In this document: positions 7,081 to 12,094 of the stretch, in pieces | Layout of the letters: the number at the start of each line of letters is the position of its first letter | Position numbering within the stretch: position 1 is the stretch's first letter | Source: Thermotogaceae bacterium | GTDB lineage: Bacteria > Thermotogota > Thermotogae > Thermotogales > Thermotogaceae | DNA length: 12,094 bases | Direction: 5' to 3' | NCBI GenBank assembly: GCA_027038385.1 | Contig: JALVXE010000082.1 | Span: 1-12,094, forward strand | Made by a program: the position numbers and the translations under genes | Notes under the pieces: generated by a model | What the model was told of the DNA's origin: nothing | Databases searched by the model: none | Seen by the model: the letters and a program-made list of their open reading frames with translations, nothing else

Positions 7081-7724
7081 ACTTCCTCCTCTTTCTTTCC
7101 CTTCTTTATGACTTCTGGCTCTGATGTTTCCTCACTCGTCTCCTCTTCTTCAACTTCCTCCTCCGCGGTCAATCCCCTTGGAGCGACTACGACGAGGAGG
7201 ACCTCTTCTTCGTCGAGAAGCGGCTTCATATCCTCCGGAAGATCGAGATCTTTGACGTGAAGGCTTTCTCCAAGGCCGACGTTCGTTATATCGACCTTTA
7301 TCTCGTCAACGATCTTGTCAGGATCGACCTCGACTGGAAGCTCTTCAACGAGTATCTCGAGGGTACCTCCACGCTCGACACCGATTGGTTTACCCTCGTA
7401 CTTGATAGGTATGTTCAGCCTCATTCTGTGGCCTTTCGTAGGTACGTAGAAATCTATGTGGACGATCTTGTCCGTTACCTTGTCCCTCTGAACCATCTTC
7501 AGAAAGACCCTGTAGCTCTCACCATCGACTGAGAGCTCTATCGGCGTCGTTTCGGTTATGTGATGGAATATCTTCTCCACGGCGTTGAACCTCACCTTTA
7601 TCGGTATGGGCTCTTGATCGGGTCCGTAAACTATTCCCGGAACCCAGCCGCTCTTTCTCAGCCTTCTAACAGGTCTCTTTCCAAATTCCTCTCTCTTTTC
7701 GGCTTCGATCTTCAACGCTTTCAC
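7077..7724 (-). CDS. rplY: 50S ribosomal protein bL25, long CTC/TL5 form
   Basis: This 215-residue bL25 binds 5S rRNA at the central protuberance of the large subunit. The N-terminal L25 domain (about 1-95) includes REEFGKRPVRRLRKSGWVPGIVYG and IVHIDFYVPTKG. A C-terminal TL5/CTC beta domain (about 96-190) has IPIKYEGKPIGVERGG, ELPVEVDP and GLGESLHVKDLDLPE. It ends in a Glu-rich tail with a final Lys cluster. The short E. coli L25 lacks the second domain; the long form is usual in thermophiles and Gram-positives. The start is GTG at 7724, with GAGGAGGG 7 bases upstream. It lies 31 bp after rpsR and overlaps pth by four bases. Confidence 0.96.
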   Translation of the reverse strand: MKALKIEAEKREEFGKRPVRRLRKSGWVPGIVYGPDQEPIPIKVRFNAVEKIFHHITETTPIELSVDGESYRVFLKMVQRDKVTDKIVHIDFYVPTKGHRMRLNIPIKYEGKPIGVERGGTLEILVEELPVEVDPDKIVDEIKVDITNVGLGESLHVKDLDLPEDMKPLLDEEEVLLVVVAPRGLTAEEEVEEEETSEETSEPEVIKKGKKEEEV

Positions 7725-7755
7725 GCCTATCCCTCCTCAATGGAGTTTTCGGCGC

Positions 7756-7986
7756 TCACTGCTTTCTCAAGTACGGCAGAAGCGCCATCTGTCTCGCTCT
7801 TTTAACGGCGACTTTGATCATTCTCTGATGTTTTGCACAGTTTCCGGTGATTCTCCTCGGAAGAATCTTCCCACTCTCACTCAGGAATTCCTTGAGAAGC
7901 TTCACGTCCTTGTAATCGACGTACTCAACTTTCATATCGCAAAGTCGACACTTCTTGACTCTCTTCTTTCTCCTCCTAATGGGCAC
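7756..7986 (-). CDS. rpsR: 30S ribosomal protein bS18
   Basis: This 76-residue protein binds with bS6 to the platform of the small subunit. It has the basic N-terminus RRRKKRVKK, then [25 protein letters not shown] and the C-terminal [19 protein letters not shown] near the start and CAKH after RRITGN could form a four-ligand zinc site, as in the zinc-carrying (C+) type of bS18; this is inference. The start is GTG at 7986, because a near-perfect SD (AAGGAGGTG, 7993-8001) sits 6 bases upstream. An upstream in-frame TTG at 8004 would place that SD inside the gene. The SD itself overlaps the ssb stop codon. Confidence 0.96.
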   Translation of the reverse strand: MPIRRRKKRVKKCRLCDMKVEYVDYKDVKLLKEFLSESGKILPRRITGNCAKHQRMIKVAVKRARQMALLPYLRKQ

Positions 7987-8000
7987 ATTGAGCACCTCCT

Positions 8001-8426
8001 TCAATAAGGTGGTTCGTCACTCTCGTTTTCCTCATCACCTAAGATCTCATCGAGGTCTATCTCTTCCTCATCGGAGGACTCCTCACGGGGTTTCCTATCG
8101 AGCGGATTCACGTTAAAAGCCACCACCTCGTAGCTCGTTCTCGATTCACCCATCTCGCTCTTCCAGCGGTTCATCCTCATCTCACCTTCGACTAAAACGA
8201 GCCTTCCTTTTGTGAGATAGCTCGAGACGAAGTCGACGAGGTTCCGCCTAAAAACCACTACCCTGAAGAAATCGGTATCCTCTATCCTCTCACCAGTTGG
8301 AGAAGTCCTCGGTCTTCTGTTCACCGCTATCCGAAAGGTCGCCACGGCGTTTCCAGACGGCGCGTACCTCACCTCCGGATCGGCCGTCAACCTCCCGACG
8401 AGGATTATCTTGTTGAAACTCTGCAT
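8001..8426 (-). CDS. ssb: Single-stranded DNA-binding protein
   Basis: This 141-residue protein coats single-stranded DNA in replication, recombination and repair. The OB fold (about 1-112) begins [18 protein letters not shown] and includes [21 protein letters not shown] and [18 protein letters not shown], typical of bacterial SSB. A short acidic tail (about 113-141) ends DEPPY. Most SSBs end in an acidic stretch plus Ile-Pro-Phe, the docking site for partner proteins; here Pro-Pro-Tyr replaces it, keeping an aromatic end. The ATG at 8426 overlaps the rpsF stop by one base (TAATG), with SD GGTGGAG just upstream, so the two are translationally coupled. The rpsF-ssb-rpsR order is widely conserved. 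Confidence 0.97.
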   Translation of the reverse strand: MQSFNKIILVGRLTADPEVRYAPSGNAVATFRIAVNRRPRTSPTGERIEDTDFFRVVVFRRNLVDFVSSYLTKGRLVLVEGEMRMNRWKSEMGESRTSYEVVAFNVNPLDRKPREESSDEEEIDLDEILGDEENESDEPPY

Positions 8427-8806
8427 TACTCCACCTTCTCCTCTATGATTTCTTCCTGCTGCTTTTTGGCTTCCCCTTTTCTCTCCTTCTTTTCCAGATC
8501 AAATCTTCTGAAGGTCTGCCACCTTATGATCTCCGGGGTGATCCTGTAGAAGTACTCAAGCTCTTGGAGTTTCTGACCGTCGCACCTGAAATAGGCTATG
8601 ACGTAGTACCCTTCGGTGTAGTCCTTGATCTTGTAGGCGAACTTCCTCATTCCCCATATCTCGAGTCCTTTGTCACCCATGGACTCTTCCAGCTCTCCCC
8701 CGACACGTTCCCTTATGGTACTCACGACTTTATCAACCAGCTCCTTCTTCTTATCGTCAGGAACGTCGGGTGCGATGATGAACATCGACTCGTAGATCCT
8801 ACTCAT
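8426..8806 (-). CDS. rpsF: 30S ribosomal protein bS6
   Basis: This 126-residue protein binds with bS18 to the 30S platform. It begins MSRIYESMFIIAPDVPDD and contains GLEIWGMRKFAYKIKDYTEGYYVIAYF and RITPEIIRWQTFRR, all typical of bS6. The C-terminal 24 or so residues are a charged Glu/Lys tail, as in several thermophile bS6 proteins. The start is ATG at 8806 with GGGAGGTGA 4 bases upstream. The frame stays open to 8899, but that extension would run back through the promoter and leader hairpin and has no bS6 character. It is the first gene of the long minus-strand operon. Confidence 0.97.
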   Translation of the reverse strand: MSRIYESMFIIAPDVPDDKKKELVDKVVSTIRERVGGELEESMGDKGLEIWGMRKFAYKIKDYTEGYYVIAYFRCDGQKLQELEYFYRITPEIIRWQTFRRFDLEKKERKGEAKKQQEEIIEEKVE

Positions 8807-8835
8807 CTCTTCACCTCCCTCGGTCCAATATCTGG

Positions 8836-8858
8836 GTCTTCCCCTTTTCAGGGAAGAC
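8836..8858 (-). promoter_or_regulatory. Leader hairpin upstream of rpsF, candidate S6:S18 autoregulatory element
   Basis: On the minus strand GTCTTCCC, a TGAAAAG loop and GGGAAGAC form a perfect 8-bp stem. It lies in the predicted leader between the promoter (start near 8864) and the rpsF SD. ACCG follows on the 3' side just before the SD, and TCC before the hairpin can pair with GGA after it. The known S6:S18 leader has a hairpin beside a conserved CCG-containing bulge, so position and rough layout agree. I could not align it to a covariance model. No T-tract follows, so it is not a terminator. Confidence 0.45.
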
Positions 8859-8870
8859 GGGCCGGATGTA

Positions 8871-8899
8871 TTTATAGCAGAACGAAGCGGGAATATCAA
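8871..8899 (-). promoter_or_regulatory. Sigma-70-type promoter of the rpsF operon
   Basis: On the minus strand TTGATA (8894-8899) is followed by a 17-bp spacer and an extended -10, TGC-TATAAA (hexamer 8871-8876). Predicted transcription start is near 8864. A dyad, GAATAT-CA-ATATTC on the plus strand (8891-8904), overlaps the -35 box and could be an operator or simply AT-rich sequence. This is the best promoter in the window. Confidence 0.75.
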
Positions 8900-8940
8900 T
8901 ATTCATATTCATTTGCATCCAACTTCACCACTATGTTATA

Positions 8941-9062
8941 GCTCGCGGCGGGAAAGCGAAGTTCATAACATCAAAACGATAAGGAGCTTGCGAAAAAACT
9001 GAGCGATGATTGTGGTATGAAAACGAAGTGATTTCAATCGGAATCGCTTTTTGTGGGAAAAG
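8941..9062. other. Gene-free part of the rpsF/GGDEF-like intergenic region
   Basis: The whole gap between the rpsF start and the next gene upstream (8807-9137) is 331 bp. Apart from the leader, promoter and the 9063-9125 hairpin, I see no reading frame with a ribosome site in this part. A weak plus-strand promoter can be drawn (TTGCAT 8913-8918, 18-bp spacer, TGT-TATAGC to 8942). A short stem (9026-9033 with 9042-9049, loop of 8) is followed by a few T. Together these would frame a short RNA, but each element is poor. Confidence 0.3.
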
Positions 9063-9125
9063 GCTTTCTTGAATTGCGATCTAATGAAACGAAAGATAAT
9101 ATTCGCAACAGGAAATTCAAGAAGC
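9057..9125 (-). terminator. Long hairpin after the degenerate GGDEF gene, probable operon terminator
   Basis: On the plus strand GCTTTCTTGAATT (9063-9075) pairs with AATTCAAGAAGC (9114-9125) with one bulged T. An inner stem TTGCGA (9074-9079) with TCGCAA (9103-9108) extends it. On the minus strand four T (9057-9060) follow closely after the hairpin, which starts 12 bases after the stop codon at 9138, so it fits a terminator for the nitroreductase-holA-GGDEF-like operon. On the plus strand the stem runs into five T (9126-9130), so it could work both ways. The stem is AT-rich and the loop large. Confidence 0.5.
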
Positions 9126-9137
9126 TTTTTCGACTCC

Positions 9138-9527
9138 TCACCTTCCGATCCTAACGGTTGGTTTCACCTTGACCGTCTTTCCTCCAAATCCCATGCTCAG
9201 ATAACTCAGATTCGTCCTCAACCTGTCAGCCACTATTTTCATGGCGCTGTCATCTGCATTCCCCATTATCACGACGAAGTCGTACTCTCCTGTTCTGACG
9301 ACCATATCCATCGGTATTCTGACGGAGTGTTTTATAACGGAAGCGATTTTGCTTATGGCTATGTTCTTGTAGGTTTTGTCCAAGTTCTCGAGGGTCACAG
9401 AGACTTCAAGGGTCCGAAGACCATCAGAAGAGTTTTTCACGAACTCCTCCAAGAATTTCTCGTTTGGGAGCCTCGTCACGGGGTCTATGAGCTCACCCCT
9501 GATCATCTTGTTCACTATATCGCACAT
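9138..9527 (-). CDS. Small stand-alone degenerate GGDEF-like protein
   Basis: This 129-residue soluble protein matches the GGDEF fold by pattern but lacks its catalytic parts. DPVTRLPNEKFLEEF (16-30) corresponds to the DxLTGLxNRxxF opening. The first metal-binding strand reads VTLENLD, where active enzymes have an Asp-x-Asp. The INDxxGHxxGD loop is shortened, and the signature is RTGEYDF in place of RYGGDEF, followed by VVIMGNADDSAMKIVADRLR, a normal context. No RxxD site is present. It ends at the strand VKPTVRIG, so the last GGDEF helix (ADxALYxAK) is missing. I infer a non-catalytic nucleotide-binding or protein-interaction module. ATG at 9527 has SD AGGAGGG 6 bases upstream, inside holA, and the genes overlap by 35 bp. 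A degenerate GGDEF assignment is likely but made by eye only. Confidence 0.7.
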   Translation of the reverse strand: MCDIVNKMIRGELIDPVTRLPNEKFLEEFVKNSSDGLRTLEVSVTLENLDKTYKNIAISKIASVIKHSVRIPMDMVVRTGEYDFVVIMGNADDSAMKIVADRLRTNLSYLSMGFGGKTVKVKPTVRIGR

Positions 9528-10479
9528 CGAAATCCCTCCTGAGCGAATCTATGAAAGAGTGAATGTGAGCTTTCGGATTTCCCTCAGATTTCACGGATCT
9601 ATCAAGGACGTAGATTTTTTTCAATATATCAGCGAGTTCTTCTTTTGAGTAATTCTTCAAGTGGTTGAAGGGGGCGTTCTTCCATCCTTTGAATTTAAAT
9701 CCAAGGAGCCTAGCGGCTTTCGGAAGCGGAATCTTGAGATCTTTTGAGTATTTTGACACGTCAGGCCAAGAGTACTTCTCTTTCTCTTTTGCCATGAGTT
9801 TGAGTCTGAAAAGATCCTCGAAGTGCTTCGCTATCGAAGCGACAACCATGACGGGATCTGAAACCATCAGAACGTCTGAAAGTACCTTGTGAGCTTCATC
9901 ATATCTTCTCTCGGATATCGAGAAGCACAGATCGTCAACGGCGGCGTGCGTGGATCTGTACGTTATCTCGTTTACGTCGTCTATGCTGACTTCTTCTGAG
10001 CAGTAAAGACTGAGTTTCTCGATCTCAGATTCGATCCTGTACTCATCGGTTCCCACCAGATCCAGGAAATACTCGGCCGTTTCGTCGGAGATCTTCAGCC
10101 CCGAGGATACGAACTTCTCCCTAACGATCTTCAACCACTTATCCCTCTCCCAGGGTTTTGGAAGTGGAAATTCTTCACTTTCAATCCCCTTCATGGGCTT
10201 CTTCGACCTGATTATCAGAAACACCTCATTTGGCATCGATTTCACCATGGATATGAGCTCTTTCTTCTCTTTGGACTTCCAGGAATCGAAATCAAGTATA
10301 TCCAGGACAACCCTTTTACTGAACATTCCCAAGTTTCTCGTGTAGGAACTTATCAAGGAGAGCTTGTCAGAATCCTCCGGGTGGATCCTTATGTATTCAC
10401 CGCCGAATTCGCTCTTTATCTCAGATGCTCTCTTGTCCTTCGAGAGTTCCGACTCTCCAGCGAGCACTAAAACGGGCAT
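9493..10479 (-). CDS. holA: DNA polymerase III delta subunit (clamp loader wrench)
   Basis: This 328-residue protein is the clamp-loader subunit that opens the beta sliding clamp. The N-terminus MPVLVLAGESELSKDKRASEIK fits the delta fold, where the family usually has a (L/V)-L-x-G-x-(E/D)-x(2)-L pattern. Residues in the FLDLVGTDEYRIESEIEKLSLY segment match the conserved helical region with EleKL. The RYDEAHKVLSDVL and FEDLFRLKLMAKE helices and the C-terminal IHSFIDSL fit domain III. As usual for delta, Walker motifs are not conserved. Sequence identity to well-known HolA is low, so the call rests on length and these patterns. ATG at 10479 has GGAGG 7 bases upstream. It follows the nitroreductase gene by 26 bp and overlaps the GGDEF-like gene by 35 bp at its 3' end. 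Confidence 0.87.
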   Translation of the reverse strand: MPVLVLAGESELSKDKRASEIKSEFGGEYIRIHPEDSDKLSLISSYTRNLGMFSKRVVLDILDFDSWKSKEKKELISMVKSMPNEVFLIIRSKKPMKGIESEEFPLPKPWERDKWLKIVREKFVSSGLKISDETAEYFLDLVGTDEYRIESEIEKLSLYCSEEVSIDDVNEITYRSTHAAVDDLCFSISERRYDEAHKVLSDVLMVSDPVMVVASIAKHFEDLFRLKLMAKEKEKYSWPDVSKYSKDLKIPLPKAARLLGFKFKGWKNAPFNHLKNYSKEELADILKKIYVLDRSVKSEGNPKAHIHSFIDSLRRDFDVRYSEQDDQG

Positions 10480-10505
10480 ATTTAATCCTCCAAATTTTGA
10501 TTATA

Positions 10506-11300
10506 CTAAAATTCCACCAGTATCTCATCTAAAGGTCTCCTCTCCGAAACCTTCAGGAATTTTTCCGCGTATCCCATTGGAATTACGGCAACAGGTCTCT
10601 CATCCTCCGGAGTGTTGATCACCTTTCGAACACTCTCCTCATCGAACTTTTCTATCCAGCAGCTGTCAAGCCCAAAGGCTTTCGCAGATAGCATGACGTA
10701 TAGGGCAAAGTTTGTGGCAACAGAGCAAAGTTTCCCCTGCTCACCTTCTCCATCGTCCTCATCCACAAGAATGGTTATGACGGCAATCCATGGTGCCTTA
10801 CTGACGCACTCCTGATCATAAGTCAGTTTTGACAAGGCTTTCCTCTTTTCCGGATCACTCGTTACGTAAACTCTTAGAGTTTGTAAGCCTTCAAAGCTCG
10901 ATGCGAGTCTAGCACTGTCCATGATCTTAAGGATGAGATCCTTTGGAACGGAAAAGTTAGAGAATTTTCTGACTCTCCTTATCGCTTTCATAACCCACGT
11001 CGGATCATCTCTGATCACTAGGATCCTACTACTCTCCAGAGAATTTATATAGACATTTTGTCCTGGAAGGATGGATGAAAGGCACCCTGAATTAAACACA
11101 TCTTGTATGTCCTCGGATATCATCTCCACTTTTCCAGAGAGAACCACAACGTGTGTCTCAAAATCGGATTTCTCTATCTCAAAGCTCTCTCCGTTGTTGA
11201 GCTTCACGAGGCTTATATTGGAGCTTTTGCTGTGAACCAACCTGACATCGACATCAAAATCAGAGATCCTTTCAAGTCCTTCGAACTTGATTCTTCTCAT
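10506..11300 (-). CDS. Cupin-nitroreductase fusion protein
   Basis: This 264-residue protein has two parts. Residues 1-100 resemble a cupin beta-barrel: VVVLSGKVEMI (51-61) and ILPGQNVYINSLESSRILVIRD (77-98) follow the usual cupin order, but the metal-binding His cluster is absent. Residues 104-264 resemble the FMN-dependent nitroreductase fold. AIRRVRKFSNFSVPKDLILKI (106-126) matches the RRSxRxF opening, ARLASSFEGLQTLRVYV (130-146) the usual AxxAPSxxNxQPWxF segment, and VAVIPMGYAE then RRPLDEI the C-terminal GYP and RxPLxE region. The protein would reduce a substrate with NAD(P)H through FMN; the substrate is unknown. ATG at 11300 has SD GGGGTG 5 bases upstream. It heads the operon with holA and is divergent from the GH57 gene. 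Confidence 0.78.
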   Translation of the reverse strand: MRRIKFEGLERISDFDVDVRLVHSKSSNISLVKLNNGESFEIEKSDFETHVVVLSGKVEMISEDIQDVFNSGCLSSILPGQNVYINSLESSRILVIRDDPTWVMKAIRRVRKFSNFSVPKDLILKIMDSARLASSFEGLQTLRVYVTSDPEKRKALSKLTYDQECVSKAPWIAVITILVDEDDGEGEQGKLCSVATNFALYVMLSAKAFGLDSCWIEKFDEESVRKVINTPEDERPVAVIPMGYAEKFLKVSERRPLDEILVEF

Positions 11301-11318
11301 GTGACCACCCCTTTGAAG

Positions 11319-11324
11319 ATTATA
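11319..11324 (-). promoter_or_regulatory. Candidate -10 box of the nitroreductase-holA operon
   Basis: A perfect TATAAT on the minus strand predicts a start near 11312, leaving a leader of only about 12 nt. TTGTGA lies 19 bp upstream, a long spacer, so the -35 is uncertain. Its -35 zone overlaps the -10 of the opposite promoter. Confidence 0.45.
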
Positions 11325-11338
11325 CAGCGAATATTGGT

Positions 11339-11344
11339 TATAAT
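11339..11344 (+). promoter_or_regulatory. Candidate -10 box of the GH57 gene
   Basis: A perfect TATAAT predicts a start near 11351, immediately before the SD AGGAGGTGA at 11352-11360, so the mRNA would have only about 15 nt of leader. TTGAAG at 11313-11318 is 20 bp upstream, too far for an ideal -35. It faces away from the minus-strand -10, 14 bp away. Confidence 0.45.
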
Positions 11345-11365
11345 CACAAGCAGGAGGTGAAAAGG

Positions 11366-12094
11366 ATGAAAAGGATGATTTCGATGATTCTCATAGTCGT
11401 GGGTCTCATAGCACTGGCGAATCCGCCGATAAACTTGATAATTATCTGGCATCACCATCAGCCGCTCTATAAGATACCAGGATCTGAGAGCTATACGATG
11501 CCTTGGGTCAGGATGCATGGAGTGAACGATTATCCGTACATGGCGGATCTCGTGAAGAATTATCTGAAGAGGGGTAAGGTGACGTTCAACATAGTTCCAT
11601 CACTCTTGATACAACTTCAAGACTATTTGAAAGGCGCGACCGACGAATATCAGAGATTGACTTTGAAGCCCGAGAGTGGACTCACAAAATCAGAGAGGAA
11701 ATTCATAATAGATCATTTCTTTGATATCAACCCCAGGTTCGTGAATGCTCACAGGAGGTACAAAGAGCTGATGGAAAAAAAGGTTAAGGGAGAAAAATTC
11801 ACAGATCAGGATATACTCGATCTCAAAGTCTGCTGGAACTTGTATTGGATAAACATAGACTACATAAAATCGGATCCCGAGCTTTCAAAACTCTTGGATA
11901 AGGAGCATTACACGTGGAACGACCTGATGGTTGTGATGAAAAAGCAGAAGGAACTTTTGTCCTCCGTTGTCGAGAAATATAAGGATCTTTTGAAAGAGGG
12001 AAAAATAGAGCTCATAACATCTCCCAAGTACCATCCCATATTGCCACTTTTGATAAAGATGGGCTGGAAAGATGACGCTCTCGGCCAGATAGAG
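11366..12094 (+). CDS. Secreted glycoside hydrolase family 57 protein, alpha-amylase/amylopullulanase-like (3' end outside window)
   Basis: The open frame of 243 codons runs off the window. Residues 1-18 form a typical signal peptide: MKR start, a hydrophobic run, and an Ala-Leu-Ala cleavage site before Asn19. The GH57 catalytic barrel begins at once. IIWHHHQPLY carries the HQP of conserved region 1, followed by MPWVRMHGVNDYPYMADLV, VTFNIVPSLLIQLQDYL and, near residue 217, GKIELITSPKYHPILPLL. These patterns are those of alpha-amylase or amylopullulanase-type GH57 retaining enzymes on alpha-glucans. The catalytic Glu and Asp lie downstream, so specificity and activity cannot be read. The perfect SD AGGAGGTGA lies 5 bases before the ATG at 11366. 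Export suggests starch or glycogen breakdown outside the cytoplasm. Confidence 0.9.
   Translation, partial: MKRMISMILIVVGLIALANPPINLIIIWHHHQPLYKIPGSESYTMPWVRMHGVNDYPYMADLVKNYLKRGKVTFNIVPSLLIQLQDYLKGATDEYQRLTLKPESGLTKSERKFIIDHFFDINPRFVNAHRRYKELMEKKVKGEKFTDQDILDLKVCWNLYWINIDYIKSDPELSKLLDKEHYTWNDLMVVMKKQKELLSSVVEKYKDLLKEGKIELITSPKYHPILPLLIKMGWKDDALGQIE

Noticed and set aside
8807..8899. N-terminal extension of bS6 by 31 residues
   Set aside because: It would translate the promoter and leader hairpin and does not resemble bS6; a strong SD serves the ATG at 8806.
9026..9052. Short hairpin followed by T residues as a plus-strand terminator
   Set aside because: An 8-bp AT-rich stem with a G-T wobble and only a few T afterwards, with no plus-strand gene before it; too weak to list as a feature.
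8940..9060. tRNA or known structural RNA
   Set aside because: No cloverleaf, TTC-loop or SRP, tmRNA or RNase P signature was seen on either strand.
9493..9527. Frameshift joining holA and the GGDEF-like gene into one protein
   Set aside because: HolA has a normal length, its conserved C-terminal helix is complete, and the second gene has its own well-spaced SD.

Overview
The window looks like a chromosomal segment of a thermophilic Thermotogota-type bacterium. The signs are a moderate GC content, heavy use of AGA/AGG arginine and ATA isoleucine codons, very strong Shine-Dalgarno sequences, frequent GTG starts and 4-base GTGA gene overlaps. The protein sequences agree: an rpsF-ssb-rpsR block, an SSB of 141 residues ending in Glu-Pro-Pro-aromatic, a long CTC-type bL25, and a secreted GH57 enzyme. 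The taxonomic call is inference from recalled family resemblance and no search was run.

Region 1 (1-3936) is a cyclic-di-GMP and chemosensory cluster. It holds the C-terminal end of an HD-GYP-type phosphodiesterase (+), an EAL phosphodiesterase (-) coupled to an upstream methyl-accepting chemotaxis protein (-), and a divergently transcribed membrane GGDEF diguanylate cyclase (+). The divergent promoter region (2973-3195) contains a perfect 17-bp tandem duplication. The HD-GYP and EAL genes meet tail to tail with no spacer, and the cyclase overlaps the next gene tail to tail by 17 bp.

Region 2 (3920-8806, all on the - strand) is a compact information-processing operon: rpsF, ssb, rpsR, rplY, pth, a McsA-like zinc-finger/UVR protein, then rnr. 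It starts at a good sigma-70-type promoter with a leader hairpin before rpsF. A clear intrinsic terminator sits between the UVR gene and rnr, with its T-tract touching the rnr ribosome binding site, so rnr is probably expressed by read-through, attenuation or an internal promoter.

Region 3 (9138-11300, - strand) is a second operon: a cupin-nitroreductase fusion, holA (DNA polymerase III delta), and a small stand-alone degenerate GGDEF-like protein overlapping the 3' end of holA. A long hairpin follows its stop codon.

Region 4 (11366 to the end, + strand) is the 5' part of a signal-peptide-bearing GH57 glycoside hydrolase. Its promoter lies back to back with that of the nitroreductase gene.

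Most genes are core housekeeping. The less ordinary parts are the dense c-di-GMP cluster, the catalytically dead GGDEF-like protein tied to holA, the cupin-nitroreductase fusion, and the terminator abutting rnr. I found no CRISPR array, insertion sequence, tRNA or rRNA.
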